A stretch of DNA of 64,000 bases from assembly GCF_009769735.1 (NCBI RefSeq), contig NZ_WSRO01000002.1, positions 1,984,001-2,048,000 of the forward strand. The letters run 5' to 3'. The notes below the pieces were generated by a model that worked only from the letters and a program-made list of their open reading frames with translations, was not told where the DNA came from and ran no database searches. Position numbers and translations under genes: made by a program. This document shows positions 46,404 through 55,403 of the stretch, piece by piece; positions within the stretch are counted from its first letter, which is position 1; every line of letters begins with the position of its first letter. The DNA comes from Streptomyces sp. BA2. Its GTDB lineage: Bacteria > Actinomycetota > Actinomycetes > Streptomycetales > Streptomycetaceae.

Positions 46404-47753
46404 CTACTCGCCCTTGAGGCGCTCACGCACCCGCTCGACCACGTCGGCGTACCTCGCCTCGGCTCCATAGCGCGTGGGTTGGTAGTAACGCTTGGCCGCG
46501 ACGGTGTCCGGTGCGTACTGCTGGGCCGCGATCGCGCCCGGCACGTCGTGCGGATACACATACCCCTGGGCGTGGCCGAGCTTGGCCGCTCCCTTGTAGT
46601 GGCCGTCGCGCAGGTGGGGCGGGACGGGGCCCGCGAGGCCCGCGCGGACGTCCGCCTGGGCGGACTGGATGGCGATCGTCGCGGCGTTCGACTTCGGGGC
46701 GAGGGCGAGGGCGATCGTCGCGTGGCTGAGGGTGAGCGCGGCCTCCGGGAAGCCGATCATCGCGACGGCCTGGGCGGCTGCGACCGCCGTGGGCAGCGCC
46801 GTGGGGTCGGCGAGGCCGATGTCCTCGCTCGCGGAGATCATCAGCCGGCGGGCGATGAAGCGGGGGTCCTCGCCCGCCTCGATCATCCGGGCCAGGTAGT
46901 GCAGGGCCGCGTCCACGTCCGACCCGCGGATGGACTTGATCAGGGCGCTCGCGACGTCGTAGTGCTGGTCGCCGTCACGGTCGTACTTCACGGCGGCGCG
47001 GTCGACCGACTCCTCCAGGGTCTGGAGGGTGATCGTCTTCTCCCCCTTGGCGAGCGCCGAGCCCGCGCCGGCCTCCAGGGCGGTGAGCGCGCGCCGGGCG
47101 TCGCCGCCGGAGATCCGCAGGAGATGCTCCTCGGTGTCCTCGGGCAGCTCCACGGCGCCGCCAAGGCCCCGCTCCTCGGTGAGCGCCCGGCGCAGCAGGC
47201 CGCGCAGGTCGTCGTCCGTGAGCGGTTCGAGCGTGAGGAGGAGCGAGCGGGACAGGAGCGGGGAGATGATCGAGAAGTACGGATTCTCGGTCGTCGCCGC
47301 GATGAGCGTCACCCAGCGGTTCTCGACGGCGGGCAGCAGGGAGTCCTGCTGGGCCTTGCTGAAGCGGTGGATCTCGTCCAGGAAGAGGACGGTCTCCTTG
47401 CCGTGGCCGCCCATCGCACGCCGGGCTCCCTCGATGACCGCGCGGACTTCCTTGACGCCCGCGGTGATCGCGGAGAGCTCCACGAAGCGCTTGTTCGTGG
47501 CCTTCGAGACCACGTACGCAAGGGTTGTCTTGCCGATGCCCGGCGGTCCCCACAGGAACACCGACGAGGGGCCCGCCGGTCCTCCGCCGCCCTCGCCGAC
47601 CAGCCTCCGCAGGGGCGAGCCCTGCTTCAGCAGATGCTGCTGGCCGACGACTTCTTCGAGGGTGCGCGGGCGCATCCGGACGGCCAGGGGACTCGTCGAA
47701 GGGTCCTTCTCCTGGCGGTCCTCGGCAGCTGCGGTGAACAGGTCGGGCTCCAC
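46404..47753 (-). CDS. rarA: Replication-associated recombination protein A (MgsA/WRNIP1)
   Basis: A 449-residue AAA+ clamp-loader-like ATPase acting at stalled forks. N-terminal [15 protein letters not shown], Walker [13 protein letters not shown] near 70, Walker [17 protein letters not shown], sensor [17 protein letters not shown], then the helical tetramerisation domain with [13 protein letters not shown] [12 protein letters not shown]. It stands between rpsD and the VKOR gene, monocistronic by spacing. Confidence 0.96.
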   Translation of the reverse strand: MEPDLFTAAAEDRQEKDPSTSPLAVRMRPRTLEEVVGQQHLLKQGSPLRRLVGEGGGGPAGPSSVFLWGPPGIGKTTLAYVVSKATNKRFVELSAITAGVKEVRAVIEGARRAMGGHGKETVLFLDEIHRFSKAQQDSLLPAVENRWVTLIAATTENPYFSIISPLLSRSLLLTLEPLTDDDLRGLLRRALTEERGLGGAVELPEDTEEHLLRISGGDARRALTALEAGAGSALAKGEKTITLQTLEESVDRAAVKYDRDGDQHYDVASALIKSIRGSDVDAALHYLARMIEAGEDPRFIARRLMISASEDIGLADPTALPTAVAAAQAVAMIGFPEAALTLSHATIALALAPKSNAATIAIQSAQADVRAGLAGPVPPHLRDGHYKGAAKLGHAQGYVYPHDVPGAIAAQQYAPDTVAAKRYYQPTRYGAEARYADVVERVRERLKGE

Positions 47754-47824
47754 GTTCGGAACCCTACGTCAGCCCACTGACAACGCCGTCGCCGCTGCCG
47801 GTCCCGCCCACGCCACCAGCGCTG

Positions 47825-48484
47825 TCAGCTGGTCCAGAAGTCCCACCAGCGCGTGAGGATCAGCATGCCGATGATGCCGACGTGCAGCACCGGAAGCACC
47901 CAGGTGAACTCACTGAAGAACGTCCGCAGCCAGGCGGGAGCGGGCAGGAAACCCTTGCGGACGTTGAACGACGTGACGTACCAGAACATGATGATCGTGG
48001 CGACCCAGGCCAGGCAGCACCACAGGCACAGCGAGTTGATCTCGTACAGCGACTGGTACTGGAGCCAGGTGCAGAAGCCGACCCCGAAGAGCATGCCCGC
48101 GTTCAGCGTCAGCCAGTACCAGCGCGGGAAGCGCGCACGGCCCAGCAGGCTCATGCCGACACAGATCACTGCCGCGTACGCGGCCAGGCCCAGCATCGGG
48201 TTCGGGAAGCCGAACACCGATGCCTGGTCGCTCGTCATGATGTTGCCGCAGGAGACCACCGGATTGAGGCTGCAGCCCGGCGTGAAGTCCGGGTCCTCAA
48301 GGAGCTTGAACTTGTCCAGCGTGATGACCCACGCCGCGAGCAGACCCGCCGCACCCGTGATCACCAGAAGCAGCGCGAACGCACGGCTCCCACCGACACT
48401 GCGTGGCGCGTCCGCGTCCGTTCCCCCGTGATCGTGATCGTGCTCGGAGGGGCGGCTTTCGCTTGCCGGGGTCGTCTTGCTCAT
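47825..48484 (-). CDS. Vitamin K epoxide reductase (VKOR) family membrane protein
   Basis: A 219-residue quinone-linked thiol oxidoreductase of the membrane, the actinobacterial counterpart of DsbB: it reoxidises an extracytoplasmic disulfide-forming thioredoxin. Four to five TM helices; loop cysteines Cys71 and Cys79 (PGCSLNPVVSCG) and the active-site CxxC Cys153-Cys156 (SLCLWC) are all present. N-terminal His/Asp-rich tail (SEHDHDHGGTDAD) may bind metal. No DsbA partner gene is adjacent. ATG 48484; a GTG sits just before it. Confidence 0.93.
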   Translation of the reverse strand: MSKTTPASESRPSEHDHDHGGTDADAPRSVGGSRAFALLLVITGAAGLLAAWVITLDKFKLLEDPDFTPGCSLNPVVSCGNIMTSDQASVFGFPNPMLGLAAYAAVICVGMSLLGRARFPRWYWLTLNAGMLFGVGFCTWLQYQSLYEINSLCLWCCLAWVATIIMFWYVTSFNVRKGFLPAPAWLRTFFSEFTWVLPVLHVGIIGMLILTRWWDFWTS

Positions 48485-48621
48485 CACGCCGTTCCGTCGC
48501 TTGTGGTGGCCTGCGGGCACGGACATTGTGCCGCACGCGCGCGGGTGTCCACCGTTCGATGGACATAAGGAGGTACGCGCGGAGGTCCCGGAGCGTTCGG
48601 TTGGCCGGAACGCTCTACGGC

Positions 48622-49509
48622 ATGACAGCAGACGACGGCACGACGGCGGCCAGAGGCGAACTCGCGGTGGACGTTCGAGGGCTGCGCAAGCGATACGGCG
48701 ATGTGACGGCGGTCGACGGCATCGACCTGGCCATCCGGCACGGCGAGGTCTTCGGCATCCTCGGCCCCAACGGCGCGGGCAAGAGCACCACGGTGGAGAT
48801 CCTCCAGGGCAACCGCGCCAGGGACGGCGGCGAAGTCGCCGTACTCGGCGCCGACCCCGCGTCCGCAGGGCGTGCGTGGCGCTCGCGCGTGGGGATCGTC
48901 TGGCAGGACGAGTCGGCGCCCGCCGAGTTGACGGTGCGCGAGACAGTACGTCAGTTCGCCCGCTACTACCCGAAGCCCCGCGCCCCCGAAGACGTCATCT
49001 CGCTCGTCGGCCTCGAGGAGAAGGCGGCGAGCCGCGTCAAGGGCCTCTCCGGCGGCCAGCGCCGCCGCCTCGACGTGGCACTCGGCGTCATCGGCGACCC
49101 CGCGCTCCTGCTCCTGGACGAGCCGACGACGGGCTTCGACCCGGCCGCGCGGCGCCAGTTCTGGGGCCTGATCCGCAGGCTCGCCGACGAGGGCACCACC
49201 ATCGTGCTCACCACGCACTACCTGGAGGAGGCCGAGGCGCTCGCGCACCGCCTCGCGGTGATCGCCGACGGCCGGGTGGTCGCCGAGGGCGAGCCCTCGG
49301 CCCTGCGCCACCGCCACGGCGCCGAGGCCACCGTCGAGTGGACCGACCTGGACGGGACCCCGCGCGGCGAGCGCACCGGCACCCCGACGCGGACCGTCGC
49401 CGAACTGATGGCCCGGTTCGACGGGGAGATCCCGGGGCTGCGCATCAGCCGTCCCTCCCTCGAAGACGTGTATCTGCGGCTCACCGGACAGGAAGGCGGT
49501 GCGCGATGA
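48622..49509 (+). CDS. ABC transporter ATP-binding protein (DrrA type)
   Basis: A 295-residue ATPase for an ABC-2 exporter. Walker A GPNGAGKST (48-56), Q-loop VGIVWQDES, signature LSGGQRRRLDVALG, Walker B ALLLLDEPTTGFDP and the H-switch VLTTHYLEEAEAL are all intact; a short C-terminal domain follows. I used ATG 48622 although its SD is poor; a TTG at 48601 (GGAG 7 nt upstream) is an alternative. It overlaps the permease start by 4 nt. Substrates of this class range from drugs to lantibiotics. Confidence 0.93.
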   Translation: MTADDGTTAARGELAVDVRGLRKRYGDVTAVDGIDLAIRHGEVFGILGPNGAGKSTTVEILQGNRARDGGEVAVLGADPASAGRAWRSRVGIVWQDESAPAELTVRETVRQFARYYPKPRAPEDVISLVGLEEKAASRVKGLSGGQRRRLDVALGVIGDPALLLLDEPTTGFDPAARRQFWGLIRRLADEGTTIVLTTHYLEEAEALAHRLAVIADGRVVAEGEPSALRHRHGAEATVEWTDLDGTPRGERTGTPTRTVAELMARFDGEIPGLRISRPSLEDVYLRLTGQEGGAR

Positions 49510-50360
49510 CATCTACCGCGACCTCCATGGGCGTACGTCTCTCCGAGCAGGTCCCTCAGCGGCTGCCCTCGGCCTGGGCGCTCGGTCTGCACCAGGGCGC
49601 GATGGAGCTGAGGCAGTTCTTCCGGCTGCGCGAGCAGGTGGTCTTCACCTTCGCCTTCCCCATCGTCTTCCTCTTCCTCTTCGCGTCGATCTTCAGCAAC
49701 GACGTGGAGGGCGCGGACATCACGGCGTCGCAGCTCTACGTGGCCGCGATGATCGCCGCGGGCGTCATGTCCACCAGCTTCCAGTCGCTCGGCATCTCCA
49801 TCGCGATCGAGCGCGACGAGAAGGTGCTGCGGCGTCTGCGCGGGACGCCGATGCCGCCCGCCGCGTACTTCCTCGGCAAGATCTGGCTCGTCCTGGTCAC
49901 CGGACTCCTGGAGACCGTCGCCCTGCTGCTCGTCGGCGTGACACTCTTCGACGTCGATCTGCCCACGAGCGCGGGCAAGTGGCTCACCTTCGGCTGGGTC
50001 TTCGTCCTCGGCCTCACCGGCTGCGCGCTGCTCGGCATCGCGATCAGCAGCGTCCCGAAGTCCGGACGCAGCGCGAACTCGGTGGTCGTACTCCCGTTCC
50101 TGGTGCTGCAGTTCATCTCCGGCGTCTACATCGCCATCGACACGATCCCCGACTGGATGCTGAACATGGGCGCGCTCTTCCCGCTGAAGTGGATGTGCCA
50201 GGGCTTCCGCGGGGTGTTCCTGCCCGAGTCGGCGAACGTCCTGGAACAGACGGGGAGTTGGGAGTACGGCCGCATCGCCCTGGTGCTCGGTGCCTGGTGC
50301 GTCGGAGGATTGGTGCTGTGTCTGCTGACCTTCCGGTGGAAGAACCGGCGCGAGGGATGA
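49506..50360 (+). CDS. ABC-2 type permease
   Basis: A 284-residue membrane subunit partnering the ATPase. Six TM helices are readable, starting with VVFTFAFPIVFLFLFASIF; the coupling region IAIERDEKVLRRLRGTPMPPAAYFLGK and the late FLVLQFISGVYIAIDTIP-type segment (two parts) mark the ABC-2/DrrB family. The ATG overlaps the ATPase stop and its own stop overlaps the kinase start, each by 4 nt. Confidence 0.93.
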   Translation: MTSTATSMGVRLSEQVPQRLPSAWALGLHQGAMELRQFFRLREQVVFTFAFPIVFLFLFASIFSNDVEGADITASQLYVAAMIAAGVMSTSFQSLGISIAIERDEKVLRRLRGTPMPPAAYFLGKIWLVLVTGLLETVALLLVGVTLFDVDLPTSAGKWLTFGWVFVLGLTGCALLGIAISSVPKSGRSANSVVVLPFLVLQFISGVYIAIDTIPDWMLNMGALFPLKWMCQGFRGVFLPESANVLEQTGSWEYGRIALVLGAWCVGGLVLCLLTFRWKNRREG

Positions 50361-51553
50361 GCAAGGCGGCCGGACCGCGCGACGCGCACATCTGGCTGCG
50401 CACGTTCCGCCTCTGGGACTCGTACTTCGCCGTGGTGTGGGTGGCCACCCTGGTCTTCGTGCTCGGCACGGCGGAGCCGGGGTGGCCCGTCCGGCTCACC
50501 ACCGCGGGGCTGCTGCTGCTCCTGGCCCCCTGGTACGTGGGGTTCGGGCGCGGCGTCCTCATGGAGGAGGGCACCGACGAGCGCCGGGCGTTGATCTACG
50601 TCGCGGGCGCCGTCGTACTGTTCCTGCCACCGGGTGTGCTGATCGGCGAGACCCGCCTGATGACCTTCGCACTCATCCCGCAGTGCTTCATCTGTCTGCG
50701 GATGCGCTGGGCGATCGCGGGGGTCACCGTCATCAACTTCGCACCCGTGGCGGGCTGGGCGCTGCTGTGGCGGCCCTCGCCGCAGGACCTCTTCTACAAC
50801 TCGGTGTTCGCCGTGGTGACGCTGGTCTTCTCGGTGGCGATGGGCAGCTGGGCCGTCCGCATCATCGAGCAGAGCCTCGAACGGGCCGAGCTCATCGCCG
50901 AGCTGGAGGCCAGCCGCGAGGAGGTCGCCCGGCTCTCCGCCGAGCGCGGCGCTCTCACGGAGCGCGAGCGCATGTCGCGCGAGATCCACGACACCCTCGC
51001 GCAGGGCTTCACCAGCGTCCTCATGCTCGTCCAGGCCGTCGACGCGGAGCTGGAGCGCGACGTTCCCGCCGCCCGCCGCCACCTGGGTCTTATGGAGGCG
51101 ACGGCCCGGCAGAACCTCGCCGAGGCGCGGGCCCTGGTAGCGGGGCGCGCGCCCGCCGACCTGGACGGCGGTTCGCTCCCGGACGCCTTGCGGCGCCTGG
51201 CGTCCCGGCACGAGGCCGAGGTCTCCGTGACAGGTGAGGTGCGCCCGCTGCCGCCAGGCCTCGAAGTGGTGGCCCTGCGCTCCTGCCAGGAGGCCCTCAC
51301 CAACGTACGCAGGCACGCCGGGCCCGGTGCGTCGGCGAGCGTCGCCCTGGCCTACGCGCCGGGCTCGCTCACCCTGGCGGTGCGGGACACGGGGCGCGGC
51401 TTCGACCCCGGCGTGCCGCGGCAGGGGTACGGCCTGCCGGGGCTGCGCGCACGGGCCGCCGAGTTCAGGGGCACCGCAGAGGTGACCAGTGGCCCCGGCG
51501 ACGGCACGACCGTCACCGTCCTGCTGCCGATCCCCGAGAGGAGCGCTCCGTGA
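50357..51553 (+). CDS. NarL-type sensor histidine kinase
   Basis: A 398-residue membrane kinase. The sensor part has about five TM helices (residues 23-165) with little extracellular loop, the intramembrane-sensing type common beside drug and peptide exporters. A short coiled-coil linker leads to the HisKA_3 dimerisation box SREIHDTLAQGFTSVLM with phosphorylated His211, and a HATPase domain with QEALTNVRRHA (N box), VRDTGRGFDPG and GYGLPGLRARA. ATG overlaps the permease stop by 4 nt. Confidence 0.93.
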   Translation: MSKAAGPRDAHIWLRTFRLWDSYFAVVWVATLVFVLGTAEPGWPVRLTTAGLLLLLAPWYVGFGRGVLMEEGTDERRALIYVAGAVVLFLPPGVLIGETRLMTFALIPQCFICLRMRWAIAGVTVINFAPVAGWALLWRPSPQDLFYNSVFAVVTLVFSVAMGSWAVRIIEQSLERAELIAELEASREEVARLSAERGALTERERMSREIHDTLAQGFTSVLMLVQAVDAELERDVPAARRHLGLMEATARQNLAEARALVAGRAPADLDGGSLPDALRRLASRHEAEVSVTGEVRPLPPGLEVVALRSCQEALTNVRRHAGPGASASVALAYAPGSLTLAVRDTGRGFDPGVPRQGYGLPGLRARAAEFRGTAEVTSGPGDGTTVTVLLPIPERSAP

Positions 51554-52173
51554 TCCGCATCGTGCTGGCCGACGACCATCCCGTCGTGCGCGAGGGGCTG
51601 CGCGCCATGCTGAGCGCCGAGCCGGATCTGGACGTGGTCGCGGAAGCGTCCAGCGGGCCCCGGGCGGAGGCGCTGGCCGCCGAACTGCGGCCGGACATCG
51701 TCCTGATGGACCTGCGGATGCCCGGCGGTGGCGGAGCCGACTCGATCGAGCGGATGGCGGCTGGGGGGCTGCCCTGCCGGGTCATCGTGCTCACGACGTA
51801 CGAGACCGACCGCGACATTCTGCGGGCCGTGGAGGCGGGCGCGGCGGGCTATCTGCTCAAGGACCTGGCGCGGGGAGAACTGGCCGAGGCGGTGCGGGCC
51901 GCTGCCCGCGGGGAGACGGTCCTGGCCCCCTCGGTGGCGGCCCGCTTGGTGGACCAGCTGCGGAATCGCCCGGAGCGGCCTCGGCTTTCGGAGCGCGAGA
52001 CGGCGGTGCTTCGGCTGGTCGCCGACGGGTGCACGAACGCCGAGATCGGGCGCCGACTGCACGTCGCCGAGTCGACCGTGAAGACGCATCTGCTGCGGGT
52101 CTTCGGGAAGCTGGGGGTGGACGACCGGACGGCGGCGGTCACGACTGCGATGCGGTGTGGGTTGCTGGACTGA
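51550..52173 (+). CDS. NarL/LuxR-type response regulator
   Basis: A 207-residue two-domain regulator paired with the kinase. Receiver domain: acidic pocket ADDHPVV, phospho-acceptor Asp54 (IVLMDLRMP), Thr in VIVLTTYE and Lys in YLLKDLARG. LuxR-type HTH at about 140-205 with LSERETAVLRLVADGCTNAEIG and ESTVKTHLLRVFGKLGV. GTG start overlaps the kinase stop by 4 nt (51550-51553). It probably activates this transporter operon. Confidence 0.95.
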   Translation: MIRIVLADDHPVVREGLRAMLSAEPDLDVVAEASSGPRAEALAAELRPDIVLMDLRMPGGGGADSIERMAAGGLPCRVIVLTTYETDRDILRAVEAGAAGYLLKDLARGELAEAVRAAARGETVLAPSVAARLVDQLRNRPERPRLSERETAVLRLVADGCTNAEIGRRLHVAESTVKTHLLRVFGKLGVDDRTAAVTTAMRCGLLD

Positions 52174-52320
52174 GATTCTCGCCCCACGCCGGAGGGGCTG
52201 GATTTCCAGCCCGTCCGGCGTTTGAGGACGAGGCCGTTCAGGCCGATACGGGGGTCTGGGGGCGGAGCCCCCAGGTACGGGACGGGTAGGGGCGGAGGGG
52301 GCGAAAAAGCCGCCCCTGGG
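52174..52320. repeat. Composite hairpin repeat block between the response regulator and hisS
   Basis: Three hairpins fill the convergent gap: CGCCGG...CCGGCG with inner GGGCTGG/CCAGCCC (52187-52220), CTGGGGGC-GGA-GCCCCCAG (52256-52274), and AGGGGCGG/CCGCCCCT (52288-52317). The middle part with GTCTGGGGGCGGAGCCCCCA is, from memory, a widespread Streptomyces intergenic repeat. It serves as terminator for both genes. Confidence 0.8.
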
Positions 52321-53583
52321 TCAGCTCAGCCGGGCCTTCAGCTCGCCCACCAGCTCGTCCACCGCGATCGCCGCCTGCTCCCCGGACTCCATGTCCTTCA
52401 GCTGCACAACGCCCTCGGCGAGATCCCGCTCACCGGCGACCACGGTGTACCGGGCCCCAGAACGGTTCGCGTTCTTCATCGCACCCTTGAGCCCCTTCCC
52501 GCCGTACGAGAAGTCCGCCGCGACGCCCGCCCTGCGCAGCTCCGTCACCTTGGAGAACAGCACCCGGCGCGCCTCGTCACCGAGCGGCACCGCGAACACG
52601 CTGGTCGCCGACGGCAGTTCGAGCTCCACGCCCTCCGCCTCCAGGGCAAGCACCGTGCGGTCCACGCCGAGCGCCCAGCCGACCGACGGCAGCGAGGGGC
52701 CGCCGATCATCTCGGACAGGCCGTCGTAGCGGCCGCCGCCGCCCACCGCGGACTGCGAGCCGAGGCCGTCGTGGACGAACTCGAAGGTCGTGCGGGTGTA
52801 GTAGTCCAGGCCGCGGACCAGCTTCTCGTCGTCCTCGAAAGCGACGCCCGCCTCCGTGATCAGCTCGCGCACCTGCTCGTGGTACGCCTTGCACGCGTCG
52901 CACAGGTAGTCGCGCAGCATCGGGGCGCCGACCAGCTGCTTCTGGACGTCGTCGCGCTTGTCGTCCAGGACCCGCAGCGGGTTGATGTCGATACGTCGAC
53001 GTGTCTCCTCGTCCAGATCGAGCCCGCGCAGGAAGTCCTGCAGCGCGGCGCGGTAGACGGGGCGGCACTCCTTGTCGCCCAGCGAGTTCAGCAGGATGCG
53101 GAACTGCTTCAGGCCGAGCGCGCGGTACGCCTGGTCCGCGAGGATGATCAGCTCGGCGTCCAGGGCCGGGTCCTCCGCGCCGATCGCTTCCGCGCCGACC
53201 TGCGAGAAGTGGCGGTAGCGGCCCTTCTGCGGGCGCTCGTAGCGGTAGTACGAGCCGGAGTACCAGAGCTTGACCGGGAGGTTGCCCGCCTTGTGCAGGT
53301 TGGCCTCAAGGGCCGCACGCAGCACGGAGGCGGTGCCCTCGGGGCGCAGGGCGAGCTGGTCGCCGCCCTTGGTCTCGAAGGCGTACATCTCCTTGGAGAC
53401 GATGTCGGTGGACTCGCCGACGCCGCGCGAGAACAGCTCGACGTTCTCGAAGCCGGGCGTCTCGACGTAGCCGTACCCGGAGTTCCGCAGCGGCGCGGCG
53501 ATGGCCTCGCGCACCGCCAGGTACTTCGCCGAGTCCGGGGGCAGGAGGTCGTAGGTGCCCTTGGGGGCCTTGAAGGTGCTCAC
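52321..53583 (-). CDS. hisS: Histidyl-tRNA synthetase
   Basis: A 420-residue class II synthetase. Motif 1 region near [19 protein letters not shown], motif 2 in [12 protein letters not shown] and [20 protein letters not shown], histidine-specific motifs [16 protein letters not shown] and GGGGRYDGL, and the C-terminal anticodon domain (about 325-415). GTG 53583 starts the conserved [14 protein letters not shown]. It lies 13 nt after the MBL-fold gene, a conserved pairing. Confidence 0.97.
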   Translation of the reverse strand: MSTFKAPKGTYDLLPPDSAKYLAVREAIAAPLRNSGYGYVETPGFENVELFSRGVGESTDIVSKEMYAFETKGGDQLALRPEGTASVLRAALEANLHKAGNLPVKLWYSGSYYRYERPQKGRYRHFSQVGAEAIGAEDPALDAELIILADQAYRALGLKQFRILLNSLGDKECRPVYRAALQDFLRGLDLDEETRRRIDINPLRVLDDKRDDVQKQLVGAPMLRDYLCDACKAYHEQVRELITEAGVAFEDDEKLVRGLDYYTRTTFEFVHDGLGSQSAVGGGGRYDGLSEMIGGPSLPSVGWALGVDRTVLALEAEGVELELPSATSVFAVPLGDEARRVLFSKVTELRRAGVAADFSYGGKGLKGAMKNANRSGARYTVVAGERDLAEGVVQLKDMESGEQAAIAVDELVGELKARLS

Positions 53584-53596
53584 GGGTTTTCTCTCG

Positions 53597-54301
53597 TCAC
53601 ATTCCTCGTCGGGGAGCGTCGGCTCCCAGGCCGGCGGCCACCTGGCGCAGATACGGGTTGGTGGCGCGCTCACGGCCGATGGTCGTGTGCTCGTTGTGAC
53701 CGGGCAGGACCACGGTCGAGTCGTCGAGCGGCAGGCACACGCGCGCCAGCGATTCGAGCATCTCGTCGTGCGATCCGCCGGGCAGGTCGGTGCGGCCGAT
53801 GGAGCCGGCGAAGAGCAGGTCTCCCGAGAAGAACACCGAGGGAACCTCGGCGGACTCGGGGAGCTGGAACGTCACCGACCCCTTCGTATGCCCCGGCGCG
53901 TGCGCGACGGAGAAGTCGAGTCCGGCGAGCTTCAGCCGCGCGCCGTCGGCCAGCTCCTTGACGTCGGAGGGCTCCCCCACGGTCAGTTCGCCGAGCAGCT
54001 GCGCGCCGAAGGAACGGCCTATGGCCTTCTCCGGGTCGCTCATCATGTACCGGTCGTCGGGGTGGATCCACGCGGGCACGTCGTGCGCCCCGCAGACCGG
54101 CACGACCGAGGCGACATGGTCGATGTGGCCATGGGTGAGGACGACCGCGACAGGCTTGAGCCGATGCTTCTTGAGCGCGTCCTCGACTCCCTCGGCGGCC
54201 TGGTGGCCCGGGTCGATGATCACGCACTCCTCGCCTGCGGCGGGGGCGACCAAGTAGCAGTTGGTGCCCCAGGCCCCGGCGGGAAACCCGGCAATGAGCA
54301 C
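53597..54301 (-). CDS. MBL-fold hydrolase, glyoxalase II-like
   Basis: A 234-residue metallo-beta-lactamase-fold hydrolase. Metal motif THGHIDH (HxHxDH), a further His in HAPGHTKGS, Asp in FFSGDLLF and His in LPGHNEHTT. Short glyoxalase-II-like proteins of this kind hydrolyse thioesters; without glutathione in actinobacteria the substrate would be another thiol ester (inference). GTG start 54301. Co-transcribed with hisS. Confidence 0.9.
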   Translation of the reverse strand: MLIAGFPAGAWGTNCYLVAPAAGEECVIIDPGHQAAEGVEDALKKHRLKPVAVVLTHGHIDHVASVVPVCGAHDVPAWIHPDDRYMMSDPEKAIGRSFGAQLLGELTVGEPSDVKELADGARLKLAGLDFSVAHAPGHTKGSVTFQLPESAEVPSVFFSGDLLFAGSIGRTDLPGGSHDEMLESLARVCLPLDDSTVVLPGHNEHTTIGRERATNPYLRQVAAGLGADAPRRGM

Positions 54302-54447
54302 GATCGTCCTTCGTTCGTAGTCCGGCGGAGGTGACCGCGCGGGATCGCGGCAGATCAGAGCCTACCGGCGCTCCCGATTCCACAGCTAACCCATATACGG
54401 TACGGGGCACACAGAAGCGGTCATCCACGCAGAGGAGAGAGAACCCG

Positions 54448-55269
54448 GTGGTCAGCAACGATCAGCGGCGGCGTCAGCTCGCCCGGGAGAAGTTCTTGCG
54501 GCAGCAGCAGCGCCGGGAGGCCGCGCGGCGCAGGGCGCGGATGCGCAACGCGGTGATCGCCTCGGCGCTCGCCGTGGTCGTGGCAGGCGGCGCGGTGACG
54601 TACGCGGCGGGCGCCTTCGACGGCGACAGCGCGAGCAACGACGAGGCGAACGCGAGCCCCACCACCAAGCCGGACCCCTGCGAGAAGCCCGCGGGCGGCA
54701 AGGTGAAGCCGCTCAGCTTCAAGAAGGAACCGAAGCTGACGATCGACAAGTCGGCCGACTACACGATGAAGCTCGGCACCACCTGCGGCGACATCGACCT
54801 GAACCTGTCGGCGGCCAAGGCCCCGCACACGGTCAACTCCTTCAACTTCCTGGTGAACAAGGGCTACCTCGACCACACCAAGTGCCACCGGCTCACCGCG
54901 GGCGGCATCTTCGTGCTCCAGTGCGGCGACCCGAAGGGCACCGGCGAGGGCGACCCCGGCTACTCGATCCCGGACGAGAACCTCAAGGACAAGCGTCTGA
55001 AGGGGAACGTGTATCCGGCGGGCACGGTCGCGATGGCCAACCAGTACAACGCCGAGAAGAAGACGGGCCGGGACACCGGCGGCAGCCAGTTCTTCCTGGT
55101 CTACCAGGACAGTCAGCTCCCGCCCGACTACACACCGTTCGGGACCATTTCCGATTCCGGGATGAAGGTGCTCAAGAAGATCGCCGACGCCGGCGAGAGC
55201 ACCGGCCAGGGCGACGGCGCCCCGAACGCGACGGTCGTCATCAACAAGGCGACCGTGTCGAAATCCTGA
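54448..55269 (+). CDS. Membrane-anchored cyclophilin-type peptidylprolyl isomerase
   Basis: A 273-residue extracytoplasmic foldase. A highly basic N-terminus (RQLAREKFLRQQQRREAARR) precedes a TM helix at 34-54; a linker with DPCEK leads to the cyclophilin domain (about 100-270). Active-site residues are kept: Arg148 (CHRL), Gln158 in FVLQCGDPKGTG, and GSQFFLVY. The usual second Gly of QGGD is Cys159, and another Cys lies at 113, so a disulfide outside the cell is possible. Single gene divergent from the MBL-fold gene. GTG 54448 has GGAG upstream. Confidence 0.93.
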   Translation: MVSNDQRRRQLAREKFLRQQQRREAARRRARMRNAVIASALAVVVAGGAVTYAAGAFDGDSASNDEANASPTTKPDPCEKPAGGKVKPLSFKKEPKLTIDKSADYTMKLGTTCGDIDLNLSAAKAPHTVNSFNFLVNKGYLDHTKCHRLTAGGIFVLQCGDPKGTGEGDPGYSIPDENLKDKRLKGNVYPAGTVAMANQYNAEKKTGRDTGGSQFFLVYQDSQLPPDYTPFGTISDSGMKVLKKIADAGESTGQGDGAPNATVVINKATVSKS

Positions 55270-55403
55270 CCGCCCGCGGGCAAACTTCGGACGCGCGGGA
55301 TGCGGACAGCCGCCCCGCTGGTCGCCTATGTTGGCGGTGACGAAACTGTGGACGATGCCGGGGGCCCCGAGGCCCTGCGCAGGCATCATGTGGAGGAGGC
55401 GCT

